From Ectopseudomonas guguanensis (lineage in GTDB: Bacteria; Pseudomonadota; Gammaproteobacteria; Pseudomonadales; Pseudomonadaceae), in NCBI RefSeq assembly GCF_900104265.1, contig NZ_FNJJ01000004.1, positions 1-64,000 on the forward strand: DNA of 64,000 bases, read 5' to 3'. Shown here piece after piece: positions 15,077 to 24,753 of this stretch. How positions within the stretch are numbered: the first letter of the stretch is position 1; every line of letters starts with the position of its first letter. Below the pieces are notes generated by a model. That model worked only from the letters and a program-made list of their open reading frames with translations. It searched no databases and was not told the DNA's origin. The position numbers were made by a program, and so were the translations under genes.

Positions 15077-16741
15077 TTAACCGATCATCGGCAGCTTCAG
15101 TCCCTGCTCCTTGGCACAGTCGATGGCGATCTGGTAACCGACGTCGGCATGACGCATCACCCCGGTGCCCGGGTCGTTGGTCAGCACGCGGGCGATGCGC
15201 GCGGCGGCTTCGTCGGTGCCATCGCAGACGATGACCATACCCGAATGCTGGGAGAAGCCCATGCCGACGCCGCCGCCGTGGTGCAGCGAGACCCAGGTGG
15301 CGCCGCTGGCGGTATTGAGCAGGGCGTTGAGCAGCGGCCAGTCGGACACGGCGTCGGAGCCGTCCTGCATGGCCTCGGTCTCGCGGTTGGGGCTGGCCAC
15401 GGAGCCTGAGTCCAGGTGGTCGCGACCGATCACGATAGGCGCGCTCAGCTCGCCGGAGCGGACCATCTCGTTGAAGGCCAGGCCGAGCTTGGCGCGCTGG
15501 CCCAGGCCGACCCAGCAGATACGCGCCGGCAGGCCCTGGAAGCTGATGCGCTCGCGGGCCATGTCCAGCCAGCGGTGCAGGTGGGCGTCGTCGGGGATCA
15601 GTTCCTTGACCTTGGCGTCGGTCTTGTAGATGTCCTCGGGGTTGCCGGACAGCGCCGCCCAGCGGAACGGGCCGATGCCGCGGCAGAACAGCGGGCGGAT
15701 ATAGGCCGGGACGAAACCGGGGAAGTCGAAGGCGTTGTCCACGCCCTCCTCTTTCGCCATCTGGCGGATGTTGTTGCCATAGTCGAAGGTCGGCACGCCC
15801 ATCTTCTGGAAGTCGAGCATGGCTTTGACGTGCACGGCCATGGACTGCTTGGCGGCCTTGACCACGCCCGCCGGATCGGTGGCTGCACGATCCTTGTATT
15901 CGGCCCAGGTCCAGCCGATGGGCAGGTAGCCGTTGAGCGGGTCGTGGGCGCTGGTCTGGTCGGTGACCATGTCCGGGCGCACGCCACGCTTGACCAGTTC
16001 CGGCAGGATCTCGGCGGCGTTGCCCAGCAGGGCGATGGAGATGGCCTTGCCTTCAGAGGTGTACTTGGCGATGCGCGCCAGGGCGTCGTCCAGATCGGTG
16101 GCCTGCTCGTCGACGTAACGGCTGCGCAGGCGGAAGTCGATGCTGCTCTGCTGGCATTCGATGTTCAGCGAGCAGGCGCCAGCCAGGGTGGCGGCCAGCG
16201 GCTGGGCACCGCCCATGCCACCCAGGCCGGCGGTCAGCACCCAGCGGCCCTTGAGGTCACCGCCGTAGTGCTGGCGACCGGCTTCGACGAAGGTCTCGTA
16301 GGTGCCCTGGACGATGCCCTGGCTGCCGATGTAGATCCAGCTGCCGGCGGTCATCTGGCCGTACATGGCCAGGCCCTTGGCATCCAGTTCGTTGAAGTGC
16401 TCCCAGCTCGCCCAGTGCGGCACCAGGTTGGAGTTGGCGATCAGCACGCGCGGCGCATTGCTGTGGGTCTTGAACACGCCGACCGGCTTGCCGGACTGCA
16501 CCAGCAGGGTCTCGTCGTCGTTCAGCTCCTTGAGGGTCTTGACGATCGCATCAAAGCACTCCCAGTTGCGCGCGGCGCGGCCAATGCCGCCGTACACCAC
16601 CAGTTCCTTGGGGTTTTCGGCCACGTCCGGGTCGAGGTTGTTCATCAGCATGCGCAGCGGCGCCTCGGTCAGCCAGCTCTTGGCGGTGAGCGTGGTGCCG
16701 CGCGGGGCGCGGATTTCGGTGTCGCGGTATTTGGTGGTCAC
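15077..16741 (-). CDS. hutU: Urocanate hydratase (urocanase)
   Basis: Urocanase converts urocanate to imidazolone propionate using bound NAD. The 554-residue protein shows the family's conserved stretches: [53 protein letters not shown] and [20 protein letters not shown]. The start is a GTG at 16739-16741 ([15 protein letters not shown]) preceded by AAGAGGA. A much longer in-frame upstream extension is out of character and overlaps hutG. It lies 26 bp after hutG in the same direction. Confidence 0.96.
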   Translation of the reverse strand: MTTKYRDTEIRAPRGTTLTAKSWLTEAPLRMLMNNLDPDVAENPKELVVYGGIGRAARNWECFDAIVKTLKELNDDETLLVQSGKPVGVFKTHSNAPRVLIANSNLVPHWASWEHFNELDAKGLAMYGQMTAGSWIYIGSQGIVQGTYETFVEAGRQHYGGDLKGRWVLTAGLGGMGGAQPLAATLAGACSLNIECQQSSIDFRLRSRYVDEQATDLDDALARIAKYTSEGKAISIALLGNAAEILPELVKRGVRPDMVTDQTSAHDPLNGYLPIGWTWAEYKDRAATDPAGVVKAAKQSMAVHVKAMLDFQKMGVPTFDYGNNIRQMAKEEGVDNAFDFPGFVPAYIRPLFCRGIGPFRWAALSGNPEDIYKTDAKVKELIPDDAHLHRWLDMARERISFQGLPARICWVGLGQRAKLGLAFNEMVRSGELSAPIVIGRDHLDSGSVASPNRETEAMQDGSDAVSDWPLLNALLNTASGATWVSLHHGGGVGMGFSQHSGMVIVCDGTDEAAARIARVLTNDPGTGVMRHADVGYQIAIDCAKEQGLKLPMIG

Positions 16742-16767
16742 AGCGGTTTCCTCTTGTTGTTCGGGGC

Positions 16768-17703
16768 TCAGAGGCTGAGCAGATGAATCAGCCGCGCCGC
16801 CACCTTGGCGGTGCGGTTGTCGATGTCGTATTCGGGGTTGATCTCGGCCAGGTCGGCCAGGCGCAGCTTGCCGCTGGCCTTGAGCCGCTCGATCAGCGGC
16901 TCGAGCAGCTCCAGGCGCACGCCACGGGCGGCCGGGGCGCTGACGCCGGGCGCCTCGCAGGCCGGCAGCACGTCGATGTCGATGGTCAGGTAGAGCGCGT
17001 CGCAGCCGGCGGCGAAGGCGTCCAGCTCGGCGCCGATGGACTCCAGGGTGGCCTCGCGGATTTCCCGGTCTTCGCGCACCAGCACGTTCAGCTCGGCGGC
17101 GCGAGAAAACAGCGCGCGGGTGTTGCTGGCGCGACTGACGCCCAGGCAGGCGTAGCGGAATGGCCAGCCGCGCGCGGCGCACTGCTCGGCGATCTGCGCG
17201 AAGGGGGTGCCGGAGGAATGCACATGGGCCGGGTCGCGCAGGTCGAAATGGGCATCGAAATTGACGATGCCGATCTGCGGCGCAGGGTTGCCGGAGAGGT
17301 GCTCGGCCAGACCGGACCAGCTGCCGAAGGCCACCTCGTGGCCGCCGCCTATCACCACTGGTAGGTGGCCGGCATCCAGCAGCGCGCAGACGTTGCGACC
17401 GAGGCGGGCCTGGGCCGCTTCCAGGTCGCCGTCTTCGCAGGTGACGTCACCGGCGTCATAGGCCGGCGCCTGACGATGCCAGGCCAGGTTGGCCAGCGCC
17501 TTGCGCACGCTTTGCGGCGCGCCGGCGGCGCCGACGCGGCCATGGTTGCGGCGCACCCCCTCGTCGCAGGCGAAGCCGAGCAGGGCCAGGCCCGGCTCGC
17601 TGGCTTCGTTGAGCGCGCGGATGCGCTGGTGCCAGCGCGCGCTGTCGGCTTCAGGATCGGTGCGGCCGGTCCAGGCGCTCATGCAATGACGGTCAGCGTG
17701 CAT
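16768..17703 (-). CDS. hutG: Formimidoylglutamase, arginase/ureohydrolase family
   Basis: This enzyme hydrolyses N-formimidoyl-glutamate to glutamate and formamide. Ureohydrolase metal-binding motifs are present: [18 protein letters not shown] and [16 protein letters not shown] supply the two-manganese site. An AGGGAG precedes the ATG at 17701-17703 ([11 protein letters not shown]), overlapping the hutI stop by 11 bp; MSAW at 17680-17682 is an alternative start. The family choice matters: this is the arginase-type enzyme, not the N-formylglutamate deformylase also called HutG in pseudomonads. Confidence 0.92.
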   Translation of the reverse strand: MHADRHCMSAWTGRTDPEADSARWHQRIRALNEASEPGLALLGFACDEGVRRNHGRVGAAGAPQSVRKALANLAWHRQAPAYDAGDVTCEDGDLEAAQARLGRNVCALLDAGHLPVVIGGGHEVAFGSWSGLAEHLSGNPAPQIGIVNFDAHFDLRDPAHVHSSGTPFAQIAEQCAARGWPFRYACLGVSRASNTRALFSRAAELNVLVREDREIREATLESIGAELDAFAAGCDALYLTIDIDVLPACEAPGVSAPAARGVRLELLEPLIERLKASGKLRLADLAEINPEYDIDNRTAKVAARLIHLLSL

Positions 17704-18910
17704 AAACCACTTCTCCCTTGAAAACGCGCTGGCGCAGGCGCCCGGCCTGCACTGCGTAGGCCAGTTCGGCCGGCTGCTGGATATCCCACAGACACAGATC
17801 GGCAGGCGCGCCGACAGCGATGCGGCCAAGGTCGGGCAGACCGAGGGCACGGGCGCCGTGGGCGGTCATGCCGGCCAGCGCTTCGCGCGGGGTCAGCCGG
17901 AACAGGGTGCAGGCCAGGTTGGCCATCAGCGTGGGCATGCAGATCGGCGAGGTGCCGGGGTTGGCGTCGCTGGCCACGGCCATCGGCACGCCGTACTGAC
18001 GCAGCAGCTCGATGGGCGGCAGCCGGGTTTCGCGCAGCACATGGAAGGCGCCGGGCAACAGCACGGCGACGGTGCCGGCCTCGGCCATGGCGCGCACGCC
18101 GGCCTCGTCGAGGTATTCGATATGATCGGCGGACAGCGCGCCGTAGCGCGCGGCCAGGGCGCTGCCGCCGAGGTTGGACAGCTGCTCGGCATGGGCCTTG
18201 ATCGCCAGACCATGGGCCTTGGCCGCCTGGTAGATGCGCTCGCACTGCGCCGGGGAGAAGCCGATGCCTTCGCAGAACACGTCCACCGCATCGGCCAGGC
18301 CTTCGGCTGCGGCGGCCGGAATCATCTCCTCGCAGACCAGGCTCACATAGTCGTCGGCGCGACCGGCGTATTCCGGCGGCAGCGCGTGGGCGCCGAGCAG
18401 GGTGGTGAGCACCCGTACCGGGCGCAGCTGGCCGAGGCGGCGGGCCACGCGCAGCATCTTCAGCTCATCGGCGACGGTCAGGCCGTAGCCGGACTTGATC
18501 TCCACCGTGGTCACGCCATCGGCCAGCAGCGCATCGAGGCGCGGCAGGCTGGCGGCGATCAGCTCGTCCTCGCTGGCCGCGCGAGTGGCGCGCACGCTGC
18601 TGAGGATGCCGCCACCGGCACGGGCGATCTCCTCGTAGCTGACGCCCTCCAGGCGCTGCTCGAACTCGCCGGCGCGGTTGCCGGCGTAGACCAGATGGGT
18701 GTGGCAATCGACCAGGCCGGGAGTCAGCACCCCGCCGCGGCCGGCGCAGGCGGCGCCCTCGGCACATGCCTCGTTGAACTCGCGCGCCGGCCACAGACCG
18801 GCGATGCGCCCGTCCTCGACCAGCACATTCATCGCCTCGCTCAGCTGCACCAGGCCATCGAAGACCTGCACGTCGCGCCACAGCCGTTTCGAAGTTGATT
18901 GTGTCGGCAT
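17693..18910 (-). CDS. hutI: Imidazolonepropionase
   Basis: This amidohydrolase opens imidazolone propionate to formimidoylglutamate. Metal ligands and family motifs are seen: [12 protein letters not shown] near the N-terminus, [21 protein letters not shown] and [11 protein letters not shown], over 405 residues. The start [11 protein letters not shown] at 18908-18910 is preceded by AGGGAGAAG. An upstream in-frame extension would cross the operator and is rejected. It is the first gene of the minus-strand hut run, with a HutC-type operator 20 bp upstream. Confidence 0.95.
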   Translation of the reverse strand: MPTQSTSKRLWRDVQVFDGLVQLSEAMNVLVEDGRIAGLWPAREFNEACAEGAACAGRGGVLTPGLVDCHTHLVYAGNRAGEFEQRLEGVSYEEIARAGGGILSSVRATRAASEDELIAASLPRLDALLADGVTTVEIKSGYGLTVADELKMLRVARRLGQLRPVRVLTTLLGAHALPPEYAGRADDYVSLVCEEMIPAAAAEGLADAVDVFCEGIGFSPAQCERIYQAAKAHGLAIKAHAEQLSNLGGSALAARYGALSADHIEYLDEAGVRAMAEAGTVAVLLPGAFHVLRETRLPPIELLRQYGVPMAVASDANPGTSPICMPTLMANLACTLFRLTPREALAGMTAHGARALGLPDLGRIAVGAPADLCLWDIQQPAELAYAVQAGRLRQRVFKGEVVYAR

Positions 18911-18930
18911 GGGCTTCTCCCTGCTTGTTT

Positions 18931-18940
18931 TGTATATACA
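18931..18940. promoter_or_regulatory. HutC operator upstream of hutI
   Basis: TGTATATACA, a perfect 10-bp palindrome, lies 20 bp before the hutI start. It matches the TGTA-N2-TACA type reported for HutC in pseudomonads. Its position between promoter and start fits repression of the hutIGUHC run. Confidence 0.8.
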
Positions 18941-19114
18941 ATATGAGTGGTTCGGTCGACCGTCAAGCCATGCCGGCTTGCCTGACCGGATGGTCATCCG
19001 ACGGTGAAAGCCGCCGCTCAACCAGCGAAGCACCTGATACGGAGCCGATTCGCCCGTGAGATAGAGACTGCGCGCCGGCGCCATCGACAGCTGCCATTCG
19101 TCGGCTTACGTCTA

Positions 19115-19124
19115 TGTATATACA
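19115..19124. promoter_or_regulatory. HutC operator upstream of hutD
   Basis: A second identical TGTATATACA lies 12 bp before the hutD start, next to the ribosome site GGAGAAAG. Having one copy for each divergent transcript suggests coordinated control by HutC and possible looping across the 175 bp between them. Confidence 0.8.
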
Positions 19125-19136
19125 TTTGGAGAAAGC

Positions 19137-19739
19137 ATGCCCTGCACCCTGCTCGACCTCGCCTCCGCCCGCGCCATGCCCTGGAAGAACGGCGGCGGTG
19201 AAACCCTGGAACTGGCCATCGCGCCAGCGGGCGCCGGGCTGGAGGATTTCGCCTGGCGCATCAGCAGCGCGCGGGTCGGCACGGCGGGCCCCTTCTCGAA
19301 CTTTGCCGGCGTCGATCGCAGCCTGGCGCTGCTGAGTGGCGCGGGGTTGCGCCTGCAGCGTGGCAACGGACGGATCGAGGAGCTGCACGCCGGCGGCGCG
19401 GTGGCGCAGTTTGCCGGCGAGGAGGCGATCACCGCGGCGCTGCTGGACGGCGCGGTCGGCGACCTCAATCTGATGACCCGCCGCGGTGCCTGGCGCCATC
19501 GCCTCGTCCCGCTACCGCTGCATGGGCAGCAGGAGGTGGAGAACGATGCCGAGGTGATGCTGCTCTGGTGTCAGGCTGGCGCGGCCGTGGAATGCCGGCT
19601 GGCGGAAGGTGAAATGCGCTCGCTGGAAAGCGGCCAGGGGTTGCTGCTGGAAAGCCTGCCAGGCGCGCTGGCGCTGCATGCCCGGCAACCCGCCCTGCTC
19701 TATCTGGCCTGGCTGTGGCGCGAGACCAACGGTAGCTGA
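19137..19739 (+). CDS. hutD: HutD family protein
   Basis: The 200-residue cupin-like protein carries the HutD signature at its N-terminus (ARAMPWKNGGGETLELAIAP) and DFAWRISSARV. It is not an enzyme of the pathway. Work in P. fluorescens suggested it limits hut expression, perhaps by binding urocanate or formylglutamate, so a governor role is inferred here. It is divergent from hutI and shares its operator region. GGAGAAAGC precedes the ATG. Confidence 0.92.
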   Translation: MPCTLLDLASARAMPWKNGGGETLELAIAPAGAGLEDFAWRISSARVGTAGPFSNFAGVDRSLALLSGAGLRLQRGNGRIEELHAGGAVAQFAGEEAITAALLDGAVGDLNLMTRRGAWRHRLVPLPLHGQQEVENDAEVMLLWCQAGAAVECRLAEGEMRSLESGQGLLLESLPGALALHARQPALLYLAWLWRETNGS

Positions 19740-19806
19740 GCGGTCATCAAAACTTAACCCCGCGCCACCAGCATCGAGCCATTGCTGCCACCAGGGAGAA
19801 TGGCCG

Positions 19807-20967
19807 ATGACCACCAATGCCGATGTCTTGCCCGTCGAACCCTCGCTGCCGGCCACGCGCCAGTGGCTGTCCTGGATGCTGGTGGTGGCGCTGATCTACC
19901 TGCTGCTGGCCGGCGTTGGCGCCATCGGCGACGGCTTCAAGGCCGCCACCGGCAACAACGCCCGCGAACTCTTCGCCTTCGCCACCAACCCGCTGGTCGG
20001 CCTGATGATCGGCCTGGTGGCCACCGCACTGATCCAGAGCTCCAGCACCGTGACCTCGATCATCGTCGGCATGGTCGCCGGCGGCCTGCCGATTCCCATC
20101 GCCATTCCGCTGATCATGGGCGCCAATATCGGCACCTCGCTGACCAGCACCATCGTCAGCCTCGGCCATATTCGCAGCGGCGAGGAGTTCCGCCGCGCCT
20201 TCTCGGCAGCCACGGTGCACGACGCCTTCAACATCACCGCGGTGGCCATCCTGCTGCCGCTGGAGCTGCTGTTCCAGCCCTTGCAGCGCCTGTCCGAATC
20301 GCTCGCCGGCCTGCTGGTCAGCGATGCCAGCGTCGACATGAAGAGCGTCAACTTCATGAAGACCCTGCTGTCGCCGGCCTCCGACCTGCTCGCGGGCAGC
20401 GTCAGCTGGCTGCCCGGCGCGGTGTGGAGCGGCGTCGCGCTGATCCTGATCGGCGTGGCGATGATCCTGTTCGTGGTCACGGCCATCGGCAAGGTCCTGC
20501 GCAAGGTGGTGGTCGGCCGCGCCAAGGACATCATGCATGCCAGCGTCGGCCGCGGCCCGCTGTCCGGCATCGCCTCGGGCAGCGTGATCACCGTGCTGGT
20601 GCAGTCGTCCTCGACCACCACGGCGCTGATCGTGCCGCTGGCCGGCAGCGGCGTGTTCAGCCTCAAGCAGGTCTACCCCTTCACCCTTGGCACCAATATC
20701 GGCACCTGCGTCACCGCGCTGCTGGCTGCCACCGCGATCACCGGGCCGACCGCGGAGGTGGCCATGCAGATCGCCCTGGTGCACCTGCTGTTCAACCTGC
20801 TGGGCATCCTCATCATCTACGCACTGCCCTTGCTGCGTGGCGTGCCGCCGATGATCGCCGAGGGCCTGGCCACGCTGGCGCAGCGCAGCAAGCTCTACGT
20901 GGCCGCCTACATCGCCGGTGTGTTCTTCGCCCTGCCCCTGCTGCTGATCGGCGCCAGCCAGATCTGA
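19807..20967 (+). CDS. Na+/phosphate cotransporter family protein (NptA/PF02690 type)
   Basis: The 386-residue membrane protein has two inverted Na_Pi_cotrans repeats, each with the QSSS motif: ALIQSSSTVTSIIVG near residue 75 and TVLVQSSSTTTALIV near residue 265. Each is followed by a glycine/asparagine block (IMGANIGTSLTST and TLGTNIGTCVTAL). It should import inorganic phosphate with sodium, or act as an efflux valve as some members do. The PhoU-like tail of longer homologues is absent. The start at 19807 is preceded by AGGGAGAA. It begins a three-gene run with a coiled-coil protein and a PstS-like lipoprotein. Confidence 0.88.
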   Translation: MTTNADVLPVEPSLPATRQWLSWMLVVALIYLLLAGVGAIGDGFKAATGNNARELFAFATNPLVGLMIGLVATALIQSSSTVTSIIVGMVAGGLPIPIAIPLIMGANIGTSLTSTIVSLGHIRSGEEFRRAFSAATVHDAFNITAVAILLPLELLFQPLQRLSESLAGLLVSDASVDMKSVNFMKTLLSPASDLLAGSVSWLPGAVWSGVALILIGVAMILFVVTAIGKVLRKVVVGRAKDIMHASVGRGPLSGIASGSVITVLVQSSSTTTALIVPLAGSGVFSLKQVYPFTLGTNIGTCVTALLAATAITGPTAEVAMQIALVHLLFNLLGILIIYALPLLRGVPPMIAEGLATLAQRSKLYVAAYIAGVFFALPLLLIGASQI

Positions 20968-20986
20968 GCCCTGCCAAGGAGTTGCC

Positions 20987-21214
20987 ATGAGACGCGAACA
21001 GAGTCGCCACGAAACTCAGCAGCGCATCCACGAGCTGCGCGAAACCCTCAACGAGCTGGAGATGCAACTGGCCGGGATGGAGGAGCAGGAGCAGGCCCAG
21101 CACGAGCAGATCGAGCACCTCGACGACTATATCGATGCCGTCGATACCAAGCTCAGCAGCCTGCAGCTGTTCTGGAATTCGCTCAAACAGGAATGGCGCA
21201 AGCCCAAGGCGTGA
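20987..21214 (+). CDS. Small coiled-coil protein of unknown function
   Basis: The 75-residue product is almost entirely charged heptad-like sequence (HELRETLNELEMQLAGMEEQ, then HLDDYIDAVDTKLSSLQ) and should form a coiled coil. There is no signal peptide or membrane helix. AAGGAG precedes the ATG, and it lies 19 bp after the Na/Pi transporter and 4 bp before the PstS-like gene. Since the transporter lacks a PhoU-like domain, a regulatory or scaffold role is possible but only a guess. Confidence 0.75.
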   Translation: MRREQSRHETQQRIHELRETLNELEMQLAGMEEQEQAQHEQIEHLDDYIDAVDTKLSSLQLFWNSLKQEWRKPKA

Positions 21215-21218
21215 TCCC

Positions 21219-22160
21219 ATGACGACCCGACTCTCTCTCGCCAAGCCGCTGCTCGGCGGCCTCGCCGTCAGCCTGCTCAGCGCCTGCTACGAAGCGCCAC
21301 CGGTGACGTTGGCCGAGGCCGACCTGCACATCGATGGCTCCAGCACGGTGTTTCCGCTGACCCGCGAGGCGGCGCGACGCTTCGAGCGCGCGGCCGTGGG
21401 CAGCCGTATCGCAGTGGACTTCTCCGGCACCGCAGCCGGCTTTCGCCGCTTCTGCGCCGGCGAGACCGACATCAACAACGCCTCACGGGAAATCAATGCC
21501 GAGGAACTGGCCCAGTGTCAGGCCAGAGGCATCGACTTTCGCGTTGTGCCGCTGGCCATGGACGCCATCGCCGTGGTGGTCAACCCGGCCAACACCTGGG
21601 TCGATGCCATCAGCGTCGAGGAGCTGAAGAAGCTCTGGTCACCGGCTGCCGAGAAGAAGCTCAACAGCTGGCGCGACCTGCGGCCGGACTGGCCGGATGA
21701 GCCCATCGTGCTGTTCGGCCGCGGCCAGGACTCCGGCACCTACGACGTGTTCACCCAGGCCATCGTCGGCACCACGCACAGCAGCCGGCAGGATTACCAG
21801 GCCAGCGAGGACGAGGAGTTTCTCGCCAGGGCCATCGCCGCGCAGCCCAATGCCCTGGGCTTCTTCGGCATCGGCGCCTACCACCGGCACTGGGACGAGC
21901 TGAAGCTGGTGGCCGTCGACGCCGGCAAAGGCGCGGTCTTCCCCACCCTGGAGACGGTCGCGCAGAACCGCTACCAGCCGCTGACCCGGCCGCTGTTTCT
22001 CTACGTCAGCCAGCGCAGCCTGGCGGACAAGCCGCTGCTAGACAGCTTTCTGCGGCACTACCTGGACGGCCTGCCCGGCTGGATTCACTTCACCGGCTAT
22101 ATGCCGCTGGCCCGCGACAGCTACCGCAGCAGCCTGGAGGCCCTGAGCAAGACGCCCTGA
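21219..22160 (+). CDS. PstS-like phosphate-binding lipoprotein
   Basis: The 313-residue protein begins with a lipoprotein signal ending LLSAC (Cys near residue 24). Phosphate-binding motifs typical of PstS follow: HIDGSSTVFPLTREAA, VDFSGTAAGFRRFCAGETDI with NNASREI, and FGRGQDSGTYDVFTQ. The Ser/Thr residues in the first two bind phosphate in PstS. No pstC, pstA or pstB is present, so it does not act here with a local ABC transporter. It follows the Na/Pi transporter and may feed it, or act as a sensor or surface phosphate scavenger. Confidence 0.85.
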   Translation: MTTRLSLAKPLLGGLAVSLLSACYEAPPVTLAEADLHIDGSSTVFPLTREAARRFERAAVGSRIAVDFSGTAAGFRRFCAGETDINNASREINAEELAQCQARGIDFRVVPLAMDAIAVVVNPANTWVDAISVEELKKLWSPAAEKKLNSWRDLRPDWPDEPIVLFGRGQDSGTYDVFTQAIVGTTHSSRQDYQASEDEEFLARAIAAQPNALGFFGIGAYHRHWDELKLVAVDAGKGAVFPTLETVAQNRYQPLTRPLFLYVSQRSLADKPLLDSFLRHYLDGLPGWIHFTGYMPLARDSYRSSLEALSKTP

Positions 22161-22197
22161 GCGCGCGCAGGGCAAGCCGTACGCACCGCAGCGACCC

Positions 22198-22218
22198 GGT
22201 GCGCGCGGCGCACCCTAC
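22198..22218. repeat. Single REP palindrome between two convergent genes
   Basis: GGTGCGCGCGGCGCACCCTA begins the 21-bp copy. It lies between the ends of the PstS-like gene and ppk2, which converge here, and may serve as a transcription or mRNA end barrier. Confidence 0.8.
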
Positions 22219-22240
22219 CATCGACACATGGTCGCGGAGG

Positions 22241-23173
22241 CTAGTAGCGCGACGGCACCAGCATGCTGTCCGGCACCGGCATGCGCAGATAGTCCGGGTT
22301 GTAGACCCGCGCCGGCAGTTGCACCTGTGCCCGCGGCACCGTCTGGTAGGGAATCTGGCTGAGCAGGTGGGCGATGCAGTTGAGCCGTGCGCGCTTCTTG
22401 TCGTCGGCCTCCACCACCCACCAGGGCGCCTCGGGGATATGGGTGCGCTCGAGCATCACTTCCTTGGCCTGGGTGTAGGCCTCCCAGCGTCGCCGCGACT
22501 CCAGGTCCATCGGGCTCAGTTTCCACTGCTTGAGCGGATCGTGAATGCGCGCCAGAAAGCGGCGGTTCTGCTCGTTGTCGGTGATGGAGAACCAGTACTT
22601 GATCAGCAGGATGCCCGAGCGCACAAGCATGCGCTCGAACTCCGGCACCGAGCGGAAGAACTCCTCGTACTCGGCATCGCTGCAAAAGCCCATGACCTTC
22701 TCGACGCCCGCGCGGTTGTACCAGCTGCGGTCGAACAGGACCATTTCCCCGGCGGCCGGCAGGTGCGACACGTAGCGCTGGAAGTACCACTGGGTGCGTT
22801 CGCGGTCGTTGGGTGCCGGCAACGCCGCGACCCGGCAGATACGCGGGTTGAGGCGCTGGGTGACGCGCTTGATCACCCCACCCTTGCCGGCGGCGTCGCG
22901 GCCCTCGAACAGCACCACCACCTTGAGCTGGTTGTGCACCACCCAATCCTGCAGCTTGACCAGCTCGCCCTGCAGACGCAGCAGCTCGGAGAAGTAGGTG
23001 CGCCGCGACAGATCGCCCGGCTGCAACGGAACGCCGCCTTCGGCGCGGGCGATCAGGCCATCCATGCGCGCATCGTCCAGCTCCATTTCCAGTTCCTCGT
23101 CGAGGCTGTCCTGGAATTCGGCCTGCAGCAGCTGCTCGTAGGCCTGTAACGAACTGTACATCTGATCGGTCAT
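22241..23173 (-). CDS. ppk2: Polyphosphate kinase 2 family protein
   Basis: PPK2 enzymes move phosphate between polyphosphate and nucleotides, often making GTP or ATP from polyphosphate. The 310-residue protein has a Walker A-like loop FEGRDAAGKGGVIKR near residue 90 and the PPK2 signatures LPAPNDRERTQWYFQRYVSH, FDRSWYNRAGVEKVMGFC and WKLSPMDLESRRRWEAYTQA. Length and motifs fit the single-domain class I. The ATG at 23171-23173 follows GAGGAGC. It sits next to the phosphate import block, convergent with it. Confidence 0.93.
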   Translation of the reverse strand: MTDQMYSSLQAYEQLLQAEFQDSLDEELEMELDDARMDGLIARAEGGVPLQPGDLSRRTYFSELLRLQGELVKLQDWVVHNQLKVVVLFEGRDAAGKGGVIKRVTQRLNPRICRVAALPAPNDRERTQWYFQRYVSHLPAAGEMVLFDRSWYNRAGVEKVMGFCSDAEYEEFFRSVPEFERMLVRSGILLIKYWFSITDNEQNRRFLARIHDPLKQWKLSPMDLESRRRWEAYTQAKEVMLERTHIPEAPWWVVEADDKKRARLNCIAHLLSQIPYQTVPRAQVQLPARVYNPDYLRMPVPDSMLVPSRY

Positions 23174-23250
23174 GACCGCTCCTCGCTGACTGGATTGCCC
23201 GGCTGGGTCACCCCAGGCTAGCGAGCAGCAATGACAGCGGCGTGACCGGC

Positions 23251-23280
23251 AAAAAGGCGCAGCCCCTTGCAAAGCTGCGC
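23251..23280 (-). terminator. Rho-independent terminator after the class III aminotransferase
   Basis: On the minus strand GCGCAGC and GCTGCGC form a 7-bp stem followed by C and five Ts. It lies about 23 bp after the aminotransferase stop at 23303. Confidence 0.75.
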
Positions 23281-23302
23281 GTCGGTCCTACCAAGCTGGG
23301 CG

Positions 23303-24685
23303 CTAGAGCACGCCGATCTCCCGTGCGGTCTGGTCCACCGCCAGCTTGGTCTTGCTGACCAACTCGTCCAGGTCGGTGCGCGTGGCCACCAGCGCCGGGG
23401 CCATGATCATGCGCCCTCCAGTGGCGCGGATGATCAGGCCGTTGTCGAAGCCAATGCTGCGGCAGCGCCAGGTCAGGTCGGTTTCGTTGGCGAAGCGCTT
23501 GCGGCTGGCCGGGTCCTCGCTGAACTGCAATGCCGCGACCAGACCGCTGCCCTGAATCTCGCCGATCAGCGGGTGGCCGGCGAACACCTCGCGCAAGCAC
23601 TGCTGCAGGTAGGGGCCGGTATCGACCTTGACCCGCTCGACCACGCCCTCGTCGCGCAGCGCCTTGATATTGGCGATGGCCACTGCCGCCGCCACCGGGT
23701 GGCCGGAGTAGGTCAGGCCGTGGGCGTAGACGCCGCCCTGCTCCACCAGCACCTCGGCGATGCGTTTGGACAGCACCAGGCCGCCCATGGGGATGTAGCC
23801 GCTGGTCAGGCCCTTGGCGATGGACAGGGTGTCGGGCTGGAAGCCGAAGTGCTGGTGGGCGAACCATTCGCCGGTGCGGCCGAAACCACCGATCACCTCA
23901 TCGGCGCACAGCAGCACGTCGTACTGGCGGCAGATGCGCTGGATCTCCGGCCAGTAGCTTTGCGGCGGGAAGATCATGCCGCCGGCGCCCTGGAATGGCT
24001 CGGCGATAAAGGCGGCGACATTCTCGGCGCCCAGCTCGAGGATCTTCTCCTCCAGCTGCAGGGCGCAGCGGCGGCCGAACTCGGCCGGGCTCAGCTCGCC
24101 GCCGGCGGCGAACCAGTAGGGTTCGTCGATATGGGCAATATCGGGAATCAGTCCTCCCATCTCGTGCATAAATTTCATCCCGCCCAGCGCGGTGCTGGCC
24201 AGGGTGGAGCCGTGGTAGCCGTTCCAGCGGCCGATCATCACCTTCTTCTGCGGCTTGCCGAGAATCTGCCAATAGCGGCGCACGGTGCGGATCAGCACCT
24301 CGTTGGCTTCCGAGCCGGAGTTGGTGTAGACGGCGTGGCTGTAGTGGCTCGGCAGCAGGCTGAACAGCTGCTCGGAGAGTTCCACCACCGCCGGGTGGGT
24401 GGTGTGGAAGAACATGTTGTAGTACGGCAGCTGCTCCAGCTGGCGGCTGGCGGCGGCGGCCAGGTCCTTGCGGCCGTAGCCGAGGTTGGTGCACCACAGG
24501 CCGGACATGCCGTCGAGGTAGCGCTTGCCGTCGTTGTCCCACAGGTGCAGCCCCTCGCCGCGCACCATCACCCGCGGGCCCTCGGCGTTGAGCGCCTTCT
24601 GGTCGACGAAGGCATGGATATGGTGGGCCGCGTCCAGTTGCTGGTAGTCGCGGGTGGAGCGGGTGGGAGTGTGGGGGACTGTCAT
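23303..24685 (-). CDS. Class III aminotransferase, SpuC-like (diamine or omega-amino acid to pyruvate)
   Basis: The 460-residue PLP enzyme has the class III features NSGSEANEVLIRTVRRYW, NGYHGSTLASTALGG, LLCADEVIGGFGRTGEWFAH and the PLP lysine in DTLSIAKGLTSGYIPMGGL. It resembles putrescine:pyruvate aminotransferase SpuC and related omega-aminotransferases. The downstream partner genes in the same direction, an amino-acid/polyamine permease and a gamma-aminobutyraldehyde-type dehydrogenase, support an amine-degradation role: amine uptake, deamination to aldehyde, oxidation to acid. The precise substrate cannot be read. GAGGTCACTGCC precedes the ATG. Confidence 0.88.
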   Translation of the reverse strand: MTVPHTPTRSTRDYQQLDAAHHIHAFVDQKALNAEGPRVMVRGEGLHLWDNDGKRYLDGMSGLWCTNLGYGRKDLAAAASRQLEQLPYYNMFFHTTHPAVVELSEQLFSLLPSHYSHAVYTNSGSEANEVLIRTVRRYWQILGKPQKKVMIGRWNGYHGSTLASTALGGMKFMHEMGGLIPDIAHIDEPYWFAAGGELSPAEFGRRCALQLEEKILELGAENVAAFIAEPFQGAGGMIFPPQSYWPEIQRICRQYDVLLCADEVIGGFGRTGEWFAHQHFGFQPDTLSIAKGLTSGYIPMGGLVLSKRIAEVLVEQGGVYAHGLTYSGHPVAAAVAIANIKALRDEGVVERVKVDTGPYLQQCLREVFAGHPLIGEIQGSGLVAALQFSEDPASRKRFANETDLTWRCRSIGFDNGLIIRATGGRMIMAPALVATRTDLDELVSKTKLAVDQTAREIGVL

Positions 24686-24753
24686 GGCAGTGACCTCGCC
24701 TCGATGGGTTGTCGGGTACCGGGCCGGGCCCCGGCGGAAAATCGGTTATTCGC

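Noticed and set aside
19740..19760. Pho-box-like half-site GGTCATC before the Na/Pi transporter.
   Set aside because: The second half-site matches only about 3 of 7 positions, too weak to call.
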